A DNA stretch of 18,911 nt from Clostridiales bacterium (GCA_018374635.1 JAHAEW010000064.1:1-18911), one strand, 5' to 3'; positions 1 to 6,283 are shown, counted from the first letter of the stretch. Numbers and translations are program-made. The notes: generated by a model not told the origin, from the sequence alone.

Positions 1-133
1 TCTAACGAGCTCCTGCTTTGCTATACCCTTTTTGAACCATCTGCCGTTTTACCACATCCATTCATTTTTAGGGTTGACACTTAATAGTTAATCTTTCTGT
101 TTTCTGCTGCGCGGGTTCTGAGGGAATCTCCGC
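1..133. other. Gene-free left edge
   Basis: No coding region could be supported here. The stretch lies downstream of the acetyltransferase gene on the minus strand and is visibly more AT-rich than the genes that follow. All three minus-strand frames contain early stops, leaving only peptides of about 20 residues. No convincing terminator hairpin is seen for the acetyltransferase gene. The different base composition, next to a resistance-like gene pair and a broken cat-like gene, would fit the edge of an acquired segment, but nothing here proves that. Confidence 0.4.
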
Positions 134-760
134 TCAAAACAGCTGCCCCGGCAGCCTTAATTTTTCCTTGGGCGGGAAGTTCTGGTCAAATTCCTCCACG
201 GCGGCCTCATCCACACAATAGCCCTGGGGCGTGTGGTAGACGCCGGTAACGCCGTTTAGGAAGCCCGGGCACAGCTCCTTGAGCAGAACATAGGGAACGA
301 TCTCCTGTTCCGGCTCCCCCGGACAGCGGATCCCCCGGGTGCCGGCCACCACAAAGCCGGACTTGCCGTAAAATTCGATGTTACCCTCAATACACAGGGC
401 CTCAGCCCCCATCTGTCCGGCCCGCTCCATGGAATAATCCAGCAGCCGCTTGCCCAGGCCCTGCCGCTGGAGGTCCGGACGGATGCTGATGGGGCCGAAG
501 GTCATCATCGGGATCTCCCGTCCATCATCCGCTGTGATCTTTGCCCGCATATATAGGATATGGCCGATGAGCTGTCCGCCCCGCTCCATGACCAGGTCCA
601 GCTCGGGCACAAAGTCCGGGTCCCGGCGCAGCACATGGACCACATAGTGCTCCATGCAGCCGGGGCGGTACACGTTCCAAAAGGCCTCGCGGGTCAGATC
701 CTCCACGGCGGCATAGTCTGCCGGGGTTTCCCGGCGGATGATGATATCTTCCCGCTTCAT
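134..760 (-). CDS. GNAT family N-acetyltransferase
   Basis: A 208-residue protein of the GNAT fold, which moves the acetyl group of acetyl-CoA to an amine; the substrate cannot be read from the sequence. The acetyl-CoA pyrophosphate-binding motif A is clear: FGPISIRPDLQRQGLGKRLL, about residues 88-107, with the Q/R-x-x-G-x-G loop at RQGLGK. It is followed by a motif-B-like segment ending in FYGKSGF (130-136). The start chosen is the ATG at 758-760, because GGAGGAG lies just upstream; longer reading of the frame would extend into the MerR gene's end without a ribosome site. The gene begins 34 bp after the MerR regulator on the same strand, so the two are probably cotranscribed and the enzyme is a likely target of that regulator. 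This pairing suggests antibiotic or toxic-amine detoxification, which is inference. Confidence 0.9.
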   Translation of the reverse strand: MKREDIIIRRETPADYAAVEDLTREAFWNVYRPGCMEHYVVHVLRRDPDFVPELDLVMERGGQLIGHILYMRAKITADDGREIPMMTFGPISIRPDLQRQGLGKRLLDYSMERAGQMGAEALCIEGNIEFYGKSGFVVAGTRGIRCPGEPEQEIVPYVLLKELCPGFLNGVTGVYHTPQGYCVDEAAVEEFDQNFPPKEKLRLPGQLF

Positions 761-794
761 ATTCGTCTCCTCCTCGTCCCAAAGGGTTATGGTC

Positions 795-1553
795 TTATTT
801 GACCCAGTGGACCACCGCATCCCGCAGAAAACGGGCACAGCCGCGCACCTGCTTATCATAGTAGGCGGTGAACCGTTCGTCCATCACATACAGCTCCGCG
901 ATCCCCCGGTGCCTGGCCGGGTCGTACCGCTTCCCGGTAATGGTGAGCCACCGGCGGTGGAGGGCGCAGAGTTTCTCTCCTTCCTCACCCTCCGGAGACC
1001 GGCCTGCCCGGACAGCGGCCTCCAGCCGCTCCTGGATCTCCCGGCCCAGGTCTGTCCACTCCCGGTACTGCGCCTGGGTCAGGTTCATCACCGCGGCGCT
1101 GGCCTCGTCCACCTCTTTGTCGCCGTACCTGGCGCGGAGCTCCGCTCCATAGGCTTCCTCATTGTGCGCCGCGGCCCGTTTTTTGAACGCCTCAAATTTC
1201 TGCTCGTCGCTCATGATTTCCTTCCTTTCTTCCGCTCCGATGGTGTCTTTCACCGACCGGATGAGCTGTTCCAGCCGCTCCCGTTCCACCTCCAATGCGG
1301 CCAGGTGGCGTTTCAGGGCGGCCAGCCGGTCAAAGGAGGGATCGTCCAGACATTCCTTGATGCGGGCCAGCTCCACCCCGAGGGCCCGGTAATAGAGAAT
1401 GTCCTGCAGGCGGTCCACCTCCGCTCCGCCATAGTAGCGGTAGCCGCTCTCCGCCACCCGGCTGGGCTTCAGCAGACCGATCTGGTCGTACCAGCGCAGG
1501 GTGCGGGTGGTCACCCCGGACAGGCGCGCCAGCTCCTGAATGGAATACTCCAT
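795..1553 (-). CDS. MerR family regulator with TipAS-like domain
   Basis: A 252-residue transcription activator. Residues 1-70 form the MerR winged helix-turn-helix (SIQELARLSGVTTRTLRWYD). Residues about 80-112 form a Leu/Glu-rich dimerisation coiled coil. Residues about 118-245 resemble the TipAS antibiotic-recognition domain (FEAFKKRAAAHNEEAYG onward, with alpha-helical composition). TipA-type proteins bind thiopeptides and other small molecules and activate their own promoter by untwisting a long spacer. Start: the ATG at 1551-1553 is chosen over the ATG two codons earlier because the GGGAGGG site at 1560-1566 is then properly spaced. The gene is first of a two-gene unit with the acetyltransferase. 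Its own promoter shows the expected 19-bp spacer and dyad, so autoregulation is likely. The ligand is unknown. Confidence 0.92.
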   Translation of the reverse strand: MEYSIQELARLSGVTTRTLRWYDQIGLLKPSRVAESGYRYYGGAEVDRLQDILYYRALGVELARIKECLDDPSFDRLAALKRHLAALEVERERLEQLIRSVKDTIGAEERKEIMSDEQKFEAFKKRAAAHNEEAYGAELRARYGDKEVDEASAAVMNLTQAQYREWTDLGREIQERLEAAVRAGRSPEGEEGEKLCALHRRWLTITGKRYDPARHRGIAELYVMDERFTAYYDKQVRGCARFLRDAVVHWVK

Positions 1554-1573
1554 AAACATCCCTCCCTGCGGAT

Positions 1574-1604
1574 ACTGTATCAGTTGACGCCGCGGCAGAG
1601 TCAA
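1574..1604 (-). promoter_or_regulatory. MerR-type promoter with operator dyad
   Basis: Read on the minus strand, the -35 is TTGACT (1599-1604) and the -10 is TACAGT (1574-1579), separated by 19 bp. This is the over-long spacer characteristic of MerR-activated promoters. An inverted repeat TTGAC-N11-GTCAA covers 1584-1604, with a GCCGCGGC palindrome near its centre. It overlaps the -35 and the spacer, as in known MerR/TipA operators. The predicted start of transcription is close to 1567, leaving a leader of only about 13 nt before the MerR start codon. Confidence 0.8.
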
Positions 1605-1625
1605 GAGAAATTTTCCTTTGATGCG

Positions 1626-1726
1626 CTCCAGCTTTGTGGTTATGCTGCATGTGCGGGACGCCGGGTGGAAGCAGTGCCAACGCGCCCCTGTGCCCAGGTG
1701 TCCAGATCGACCGGTATAAATTCCAT
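1626..1726 (-). pseudogene. Decayed 5' fragment of a chloramphenicol acetyltransferase-like gene
   Basis: A GGGAGG site (1737-1742) precedes an ATG at 1726 that opens with MEFIPVDLDTWAQGR. This resembles the conserved CAT N-terminus (M-x-F-x-x-I-D-x-x-x-W-x-R-K). That frame then hits a stop. The neighbouring frame, shifted near 1682, continues with WHCFHPASRTCSITTKLE, resembling the CAT segment that follows (F-x-H-Y ... C-T-Y-S-M-T-x-x-L-D). The similarity ends near 1626, about 22 bp before the -35 of the MerR promoter, so only about 35 of an expected 210 or so residues remain. The match is from memory of the family and not from an alignment. The alternative is a chance resemblance in a non-coding leader. 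Confidence 0.5.
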
Positions 1727-1793
1727 ATTGGTCGCGCCTCCCGTCCACTGTCTCTTCTCTGATTTATTTATTATAGCTTATATTATAGCATAG

Positions 1794-1838
1794 AAACCGG
1801 GTCATACCAGTCCAGACGACGGATATGACCCGGTTTTT
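1794..1838. terminator. Stem-loop terminator with perfect 13-bp arms
   Basis: AAACCGGGTCATA at 1794-1806 pairs perfectly with 1824-1836 across a 17-nt loop. A T-run (1834-1838) follows on the plus strand and a shorter T-run on the minus strand. It sits 19 bp beyond the stop of the TlpA-like gene, so its natural job is to end the leftward redox operon; it may work in both directions. Confidence 0.75.
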
Positions 1839-1856
1839 CGGCCCGTCCGTGGGCGT

Positions 1857-2389
1857 TCAGCAGTCCATGGCCTGCTCCAGGCGGGCGTTCAGGGTGTCCT
1901 CCTGGGCTTTTACGTTTCCAATGATGGGCGCACCTATGATATTTCCCTCGCTGTCGATCACATATGTGGTGGGGTATCCCGCCAGCTGGGAGATGAAATC
2001 CGTATAGAGCGCCTGGTCGGGGTCCGGGGAGAGGTTGGTGTAGGTGACCCCTTTTCCCTCCAGGATCTCCCGGGCGGTTTCCAGCTGTTCCTCACTCTCG
2101 CCGGAATCGGACGCTACGCCCATGAGATTGATATTCTTCTCCTGAAAATCCTGGAAATACTCCTCCAGCTCCGGCATTTCCTCGATGCAGGTTCCGCAGC
2201 CGTTGTTCCAGAAGTTGAGGATCGTTGCGTCGTACTCGGAAAAGATGTCGTTCGTCACCTCATTCCCCTCGGTGTCCACCTCGGTGAAGGTGGGAACGGC
2301 ATCTTGGAGACCAGTTCGTCGGAAGAAGAACAGGCGCTCAGTCCCAGAACCAGGGCTGTGGTCAGAAGGGTACAGATCTTTTTACGCAT
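1857..2389 (-). pseudogene. TlpA-like thioredoxin-fold lipoprotein, frameshifted
   Basis: The gene opens at the ATG at 2387-2389 with a lipoprotein signal peptide: MRKKICTLL, a hydrophobic stretch, then the lipobox LSAC. After DELVS the frame is lost at about 2302-2310. The other frame continues as DAVPTFTEVDTEGNEVTNDIF and then a full thioredoxin fold with the active site NGCGTC, the PELEEY helix and the cis-proline segment GYPTTYVID. One base appears to be missing; restoring it gives a lipoprotein of about 177 residues, the usual size. TlpA-type proteins exchange thiols and disulfides outside the cytoplasmic membrane. The start overlaps the stop of the upstream 4Fe-4S gene by 8 bp (ATGCGTAA), implying translational coupling. 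The remaining 140 codons are free of stops, so the lesion is recent or a sequencing error. As read, no mature exported protein would be made. Confidence 0.85.
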
Positions 2390-3257
2390 GATTTGCGCTC
2401 CTTTTCTCTTTCATGATCCAGGGGGCCTGTCTTTGAATGGCCTGGTGGGGGCAGGCCCGGATGCAGTCCCCGCACCGAATGCATTCTGCGTGGTTGGGAT
2501 GGCGGAACACATCCACATCCATGCCGCATACGCCGCTGCACACGCCGCAGGCGGTACACTTCTCCCCATCCACCGACAGGCGGTAGAGGGAGACCTTGTG
2601 AAACAGGCCGTAAAAGGCCCCGAGAGGGCAGATCCACTTGCAGAAGGGCCGGTAGAAAAAGACGGCCAGCAGGACGATCCCCAGCAGGACGCAGCTCTTC
2701 CAGGTGAACAGCGCCCCCAGGCTGGCCCGGATGCTCTCATTGGCCAGCGCCAGCGGAATGCCCCCCTCCAGAATTCCGGCGGGGCAGATGTACTTACAGA
2801 AAAACGGGTCGGCCAGTCCCACCTCATTGACCACCGTCATGGGCAGCACGATCACAAAGAGGACCAGGATGCCGTATTTCAGGTAGGTCAGCCAGTGCAG
2901 CCGCCAGGTCGTAAACTTTTTTGTGGGGATCTTATGGAGCAGTTCCTGGAACCACCCGAACGGACACAGAAACCCGCACACCGCCCGCCCCAGCAGAACG
3001 CCGAAGAAGAGCAGGATCCCCAGAATATAGTAGGAGACCTGGTATTTCGGCGCGCCGATGACCGCCTGCAGCGATCCGATGGGGCAGGAACCCGCCGCCG
3101 CCGGACAGGAGTAGCAGTTGAGTCCGGGCACACAGATGCTTTTCAGCCGCCCCCGGTATAATTTCCCGCTGAAAAAATGGAGCAGAAAGGGGTTGGTGGC
3201 CAGGGCTGCCGCCGCCTGGATCTTCCACCGTCCGCTTGATTTCGGTTTTTTAGCCAA
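2382..3257 (-). CDS. NapH-like membrane 4Fe-4S binding protein
   Basis: A 291-residue membrane iron-sulfur protein of the NapH/NosR/YccM type, which passes electrons across or out of the membrane, usually to an extracytoplasmic partner. Hydrophobic helices lie around residues 76-98, 124-147 and 186-204. Cysteine motifs CGFLCPFGW (94-102), CKYICPAG (154-161) and CKWICPLGAF (206-215) sit at helix ends. Two ferredoxin-type clusters follow at CTACGVCSGVC (234-244) and CIRCGDCIRACP (259-270). An extra cysteine-rich loop, CVPGLNCYSCPAAAGSCP (42-59), precedes the first helix. The TTG at 3255-3257 is taken as start: it overlaps the stop of the CXXC peptide gene (TTGGCTAA) and has GGAG 10 bp upstream. 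A GTG three codons earlier is possible but too close to that site. It lies between the CXXC peptide and TlpA genes, suggesting it supplies electrons to them. Confidence 0.9.
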   Translation of the reverse strand: MAKKPKSSGRWKIQAAAALATNPFLLHFFSGKLYRGRLKSICVPGLNCYSCPAAAGSCPIGSLQAVIGAPKYQVSYYILGILLFFGVLLGRAVCGFLCPFGWFQELLHKIPTKKFTTWRLHWLTYLKYGILVLFVIVLPMTVVNEVGLADPFFCKYICPAGILEGGIPLALANESIRASLGALFTWKSCVLLGIVLLAVFFYRPFCKWICPLGAFYGLFHKVSLYRLSVDGEKCTACGVCSGVCGMDVDVFRHPNHAECIRCGDCIRACPHQAIQRQAPWIMKEKRSANHA

Positions 3258-3381
3258 TGCCCACACACTCCAGACACAGATTGATGCCCTTGTTCCAAAC
3301 GGTGGCCGTTTCCCCGCGCAGGATGCCCGCGGCGATCAGGATACCCGCGGCCAGCAGAAGGCAGACCGGGATCTTCTTCAT
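3250..3381 (-). CDS. CD1871A-type CXXC membrane peptide
   Basis: A 43-residue peptide with one N-terminal transmembrane helix (about residues 4-21), then RGETATVWNKGINLCLECVG with a CLEC (CXXC) motif near the C-terminus. This layout matches the small CD1871A family CXXC proteins of Clostridia, whose function is not known to me. The start ATG at 3379-3381 has GAGGAG about 8 bp upstream. It lies 13 bp after the lipoprotein gene and overlaps the next gene's start by 8 bp, so it is the second gene of a tight operon. With the lysines inside, the CXXC would face the outside, where it could exchange electrons or disulfides with the neighbouring TlpA or 4Fe-4S proteins (inference). Confidence 0.85.
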   Translation of the reverse strand: MKKIPVCLLLAAGILIAAGILRGETATVWNKGINLCLECVGIG

Positions 3382-3394
3382 CGTCCCGCTCCTC

Positions 3395-4069
3395 TCATCC
3401 CATCGCAACGGCGGCCATCCCATCCTCCCCGGAGGTCTCGTCCTCCTGGGCCATGGCGGCAAAGCCGGGTGCGGAGGCCGCCAGATCCTCCGCCTCAACC
3501 TGGGAGCTCCAGGCGGAGATCAGGGACCCATTCACATACCACACGCCCACACAGGGGATCTCCGAGGCCATCTCGTCATTCTGGGCCAGCGCCGTCCGCA
3601 TGGACTCATTGTAGGCCACGACCGGGAAGGGCGCGTCCTGGAACAGGCCGGCGTCCATATCCCCCTTGCTGCACACCACGATGTCCGCCCCCGCGGCGCG
3701 GACATCCTCCGCCGCGTCCACCAGTCCAGCGTAGAAATCAGCGGCTCCGGGGTCCTCCGGATCGAGAAAGGCCAGAAAGGCGGCGTCCGGAAGCTCCTCC
3801 CCGGTGAAGGTCTCTCCGGTCAGGGTCTCCGTCTCAAACGCCCCCACCTTGTTGAAGGCCATTTTGTCCGCCGCGGGGACTGTACGCTCCTCCTGGTAGC
3901 GGTCCGCCCACTCCTGGGTGATCCAGCCCTTGTCCAGGGCGTCCTCTACGGTCACGGAGCCGTCGCGGATGGCCGCCTCCACTTCCTCCGGACTGGGGGC
4001 CTTGCTCCCGCAGGCGGAGAGGGTCAGGCACAGCGCCGGCGCACCGGCCAGAATCGCGCTTTGTTTCAT
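3395..4069 (-). CDS. Putative thioredoxin-like lipoprotein without CXXC
   Basis: A 224-residue exported lipoprotein. The signal peptide ends in the lipobox LSAC with the lipidated Cys at residue 20. The ATG at 4067-4069 is chosen because AGGAGGA lies just upstream; the longer frame runs back through the promoter. After an acidic linker (SPEEVEAAIRDG), residues about 75-200 read like a redoxin fold: TETLTGETFTGEEL, a strand AAFLAFLDPEDP, a helix, a strand ADIVVCSKGD, and PCVGVWYVNGSLIS. The usual active-site CXXC is missing; only two isolated cysteines remain in the mature domain. The family assignment is therefore tentative. It is the first gene of the leftward operon with the CXXC peptide, 4Fe-4S and TlpA genes and may be a docking or sensor component of that relay. 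Confidence 0.8.
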   Translation of the reverse strand: MKQSAILAGAPALCLTLSACGSKAPSPEEVEAAIRDGSVTVEDALDKGWITQEWADRYQEERTVPAADKMAFNKVGAFETETLTGETFTGEELPDAAFLAFLDPEDPGAADFYAGLVDAAEDVRAAGADIVVCSKGDMDAGLFQDAPFPVVAYNESMRTALAQNDEMASEIPCVGVWYVNGSLISAWSSQVEAEDLAASAPGFAAMAQEDETSGEDGMAAVAMG

Positions 4070-4090
4070 GTGGATTCCTCCTGTGTTTTC

Positions 4091-4157
4091 ATTTGACACG
4101 GAACATGATATCATAGAGCGTGTCAAATCCGTGTCAAGAACTTGACATGGACTTGAC
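4091..4157. promoter_or_regulatory. Symmetric multi-repeat operator between divergent operons
   Basis: Five copies of the half-site TGTCAA/TTGAC(A) occur in 67 bp. GTGTCAA begins at 4120 and again at 4131 (11-bp step). In the opposite direction CTTGAC begins at 4141 and at 4152 (11-bp step). The two pairs are mirror images about 4139-4140, with TGTCAAG-AA-CTTGACA (4132-4147) at the centre. A further TTTGACAC (4092-4099) makes a 9-bp-arm inverted repeat with 4120-4128, around the palindrome ATGATATCAT. Pairs with 10-11 bp spacing are how OmpR-type regulators dock, so the adjacent response regulator is the obvious binder. Confidence 0.65.
4110..4137 (-). promoter_or_regulatory. Promoter of the redox operon
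   Basis: On the minus strand, TTGACA (4132-4137) and TATGAT (4110-4115) are separated by 16 bp, a good sigma-A promoter. Its -35 is itself one half of the regulator-like palindrome, so the bound regulator would compete with or contact RNA polymerase. Confidence 0.65.
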
Positions 4158-4165
4158 TGCGACTG

Positions 4166-4174
4166 TGCTATCAT
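4166..4174 (+). promoter_or_regulatory. Extended -10 promoter for the two-component genes
   Basis: TGC followed by TATCAT (4169-4174) forms an extended -10. There is no -35 at the normal distance; the nearest TTGACA lies 21 bp upstream. A promoter with a poor -35, placed directly beside the half-sites, is typical of one activated by its own response regulator. Confidence 0.5.
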
Positions 4175-4200
4175 GAGAGAAAAACAGCGGGAGTTTTGCG

Positions 4201-4876
4201 ATGAAGATTTTAGTGGTAGAGGACGAGCGCCAGCTGTGCGAGGACATCGCCGAGGACCTGGAACTGGAGCGCTACACCGTGGAGCGCTGCTATGACGGGC
4301 TGGAGGCCTGGGAGCACATTCTGGTGGAGTCCTACGATCTGGTGATTTTGGATCTGAACCTGCCCGGCATGGACGGGCTGGATATCCTGCGGGCGGTCCG
4401 CGGCGGGAAGCCCGAGCTGCGGGTGCTCATCCTGTCCGCAAGGAGCAGCCTGGCCGACCGGGTGGGCGGGCTGGACCTGGGGGGCGGACGATTATCTCAC
4501 CAAGCCCTTTTCCCTGGAGGAGCTGGAGGCGCGGGTGCGCGCCCTTCTGCGCCGGGATTTTGCCCCCCGGGATACGGCGCTCGTTGTGGGAGCCCTCATG
4601 CTGGACACCCAAAAACGGGATATCTCCGCGCAGGGCCTTCCCCTCTCCCTGACCCGAAAGGAGTTCGGAATCCTGGAGTATCTGATGCTCCGGGCTGGAC
4701 AGGCCGTCAGCCAGGAGGAGCTGCTGGAGCACATCTGGGAGGCAGAATCCAACCCTTTCAGCCACGCAGTGCGGATGCACATCTCTTCCCTGCGGAAAAA
4801 ACTGCGCACTGCCCTGGGATATGACCCCATCGTGACCAAGATCGGGCAGGGATACCGCCTGGAGGTGAGGCCTTGA
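4201..4876 (+). pseudogene. OmpR-family response regulator, frameshifted in a G6 run
   Basis: The N-terminal receiver domain is intact to residue ~93: acidic pocket VVEDE (D8, E9), phosphoacceptor D51 in VILDLNLPGMDG, and the switch serine in ILSARSS. At 4479-4484 there are six G residues; the frame is lost there. Dropping one G restores GLDLGADDYLTKPFSLEELE. The conserved lysine and the whole winged-helix DNA-binding domain then follow in the other frame (LTRKEFGILEYLML, ISSLRKKLR, IGQGYRLEV), ending at 4876. The repaired protein is about 225 residues, normal for the family. Untreated, the reading gives a receiver domain with a nonsense tail and no DNA-binding domain. The stop overlaps the kinase's TTG start. 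Possibilities are an assembly error in a homopolymer, phase variation or early gene decay. Confidence 0.88.
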
Positions 4877-6006
4877 AGCGGAGCATCTCTCTGCGTCTGC
4901 GGGTGACGCTGGTCTGCGGCGTGCTGCTGGCCGTGTGCTGCCTGCTGCTGACCGTCAGCCATACTTACTCCGCCTATGAGATGGCCGACGCCATTGAGGC
5001 CATCCCCCTCCAGCCGTCCCGGACGATCGGCGCGTGTGACACAGGCACGCCCGCTCCGGCCCCCATGGCGGAGGTCAACCTCCCCGCCCGGGAGACTTTC
5101 CGGATGCAGAGCGTGGCCGCCATGGCCGTCATCGTGGTGAGCGGCTGTCTGATGGTCTACTGGCTCACGGGGAAGGCGCTCGCCCCCCTGCACCGGCTGG
5201 ATGAACAGATCCGCGGCCGGACCGTCTCCGATCTGGACGCCCCCCTTCCCGTCCCCGCCAGCGCGGACGAGGTGGCCGGGCTGACGGTCTCCTTCAACCA
5301 GATGTCCCAAAACCTCAGCCGGGCCTTTCAGCAGCAAAAGCAGTTTGCCCAGTGCGCCGCCCATGAGCTGCGCACGCCCCTGGCCGTACTCAAGACCCGC
5401 ATGTCCCTCTTTCGGAAGAAGGGGCTTTGCGGCACGCCGGAGACGGCCGCGCTCCTGGATGTCCTGGAGGAGCAGACCGAGCGGCTCTCCACTCTGGTGA
5501 GCGACCTTCTGTCCCTCGCCAACCCGGACGATCTGGAGTGCAGCGAGCGCGTGGACCTCTCCCGGCTGCTCGCCCGGGCGGCCGGGACCCTGGAGGAGGC
5601 GGCCCGGGCGCAGAACATCGCCATCCGGCTGGAGACCGGGCCTGTGACTGTATCGGGAAACGCCGTCCTGCTGGAGCGCGCCCTCTTCAATCTCATGGAA
5701 AACGCCGTCAAATACAACCGCCCCGGCGGGACCATGACCGTCCGGACCATGTGTGCGGGCACATGCGCCCGGGTGGAGGTCTGTGATGAGGGCGTGGGAA
5801 TCCCACCGGAATTTCGGGAACAGATCTTTGAGCCCTTTTTCCGGGTGGACAAGTCCCGCTCCCGGCAGCTGGGCGGGGCCGGTCTGGGCCTCTCCCTGGT
5901 ACGGGCCATTGCGGAGCTTCACGGCGGCAGCGTGCGGGCGGAGGCGGTCCAGGACCGGGGAAGCCGCTTTCTCCTGGTGCTGCCCCGCCTGCTGGAAGCG
6001 CCGTGA
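4873..6006 (+). CDS. Two-component sensor histidine kinase
   Basis: A 377-residue membrane kinase, partner of the preceding regulator. Helix 1 spans about residues 10-30. A short outside loop of about 45 residues is rich in Pro and contains one Cys. Helix 2 (about 79-99) leads to HAMP (about 100-152). The phosphorylated histidine is H164 in CAAHELRTPL. The ATPase domain has the N-box MENAVKYN (N277), G1 box DEGVGIP (305-311), F box FEPFFRVDKS and G2 box GAGLGLSLV. The start is the TTG at 4873-4875, inside the regulator's stop (TTGA), with GGAGG 7 bp upstream, so translation is coupled. The small sensor loop gives little room for a ligand domain, so it may sense a partner lipoprotein or the membrane redox state (inference). 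It reads intact from end to end, unlike its regulator. Confidence 0.94.
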   Translation: MKRSISLRLRVTLVCGVLLAVCCLLLTVSHTYSAYEMADAIEAIPLQPSRTIGACDTGTPAPAPMAEVNLPARETFRMQSVAAMAVIVVSGCLMVYWLTGKALAPLHRLDEQIRGRTVSDLDAPLPVPASADEVAGLTVSFNQMSQNLSRAFQQQKQFAQCAAHELRTPLAVLKTRMSLFRKKGLCGTPETAALLDVLEEQTERLSTLVSDLLSLANPDDLECSERVDLSRLLARAAGTLEEAARAQNIAIRLETGPVTVSGNAVLLERALFNLMENAVKYNRPGGTMTVRTMCAGTCARVEVCDEGVGIPPEFREQIFEPFFRVDKSRSRQLGGAGLGLSLVRAIAELHGGSVRAEAVQDRGSRFLLVLPRLLEAP

Positions 6007-6283
6007 GGCGGTTCCTCTCCCAGATGGGCGCCGTGTAAAATTTGATGATGCAAAAGCCCGCTCCCATATGGTAAAATAGTGGGACCGATCCGGGATGCCC
6101 CGGGCCGGTCCGGAGTCGCGAAGGTCTGAAGCATTCCATCTGCGCATGAGAAACCGCCGTATCAGCCGGCCCTACCGCCCCCCTTCCGCCACGGGGTGGG
6201 GCTGTTTCATGTTCTATGACACGGTCCTCTTACCTTTTCCGCCGCATTCCATTTACCAATGATAGATAGAAGGAAGGTTCCCT
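6007..6283 (+). promoter_or_regulatory. Intergenic leader with weak promoter and GC-rich hairpin
   Basis: No gene seen. TGG-TAAAAT (6069-6077) can serve as an extended -10, but no good -35 is present. Immediately downstream, GGACCG (6082-6087) pairs with CGGTCC (6106-6111) and, inside it, CCGGG (6090-6094) pairs with CCCGG (6099-6103). No T-run follows, so it is not an ordinary terminator. It could be a 5' structure on the DUF4317 transcript, whose start codon comes about 200 nt later after an AGAAGGAAGG ribosome site. A second C-rich/G-rich pairing lies around 6175-6205. Confidence 0.35.

Noticed and set aside
4492..6147. 551-codon minus-strand open frame opposite the two-component genes
   Set aside because: Low-complexity product; the kinase motifs on the plus strand are unambiguous.
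6007..6283. Signal recognition particle RNA or 6S RNA after the kinase gene
   Set aside because: The conserved GGTCAGG...GGAAGGAAGCAGC-type apical loop of SRP RNA is absent and no 6S-like open bubble is evident.
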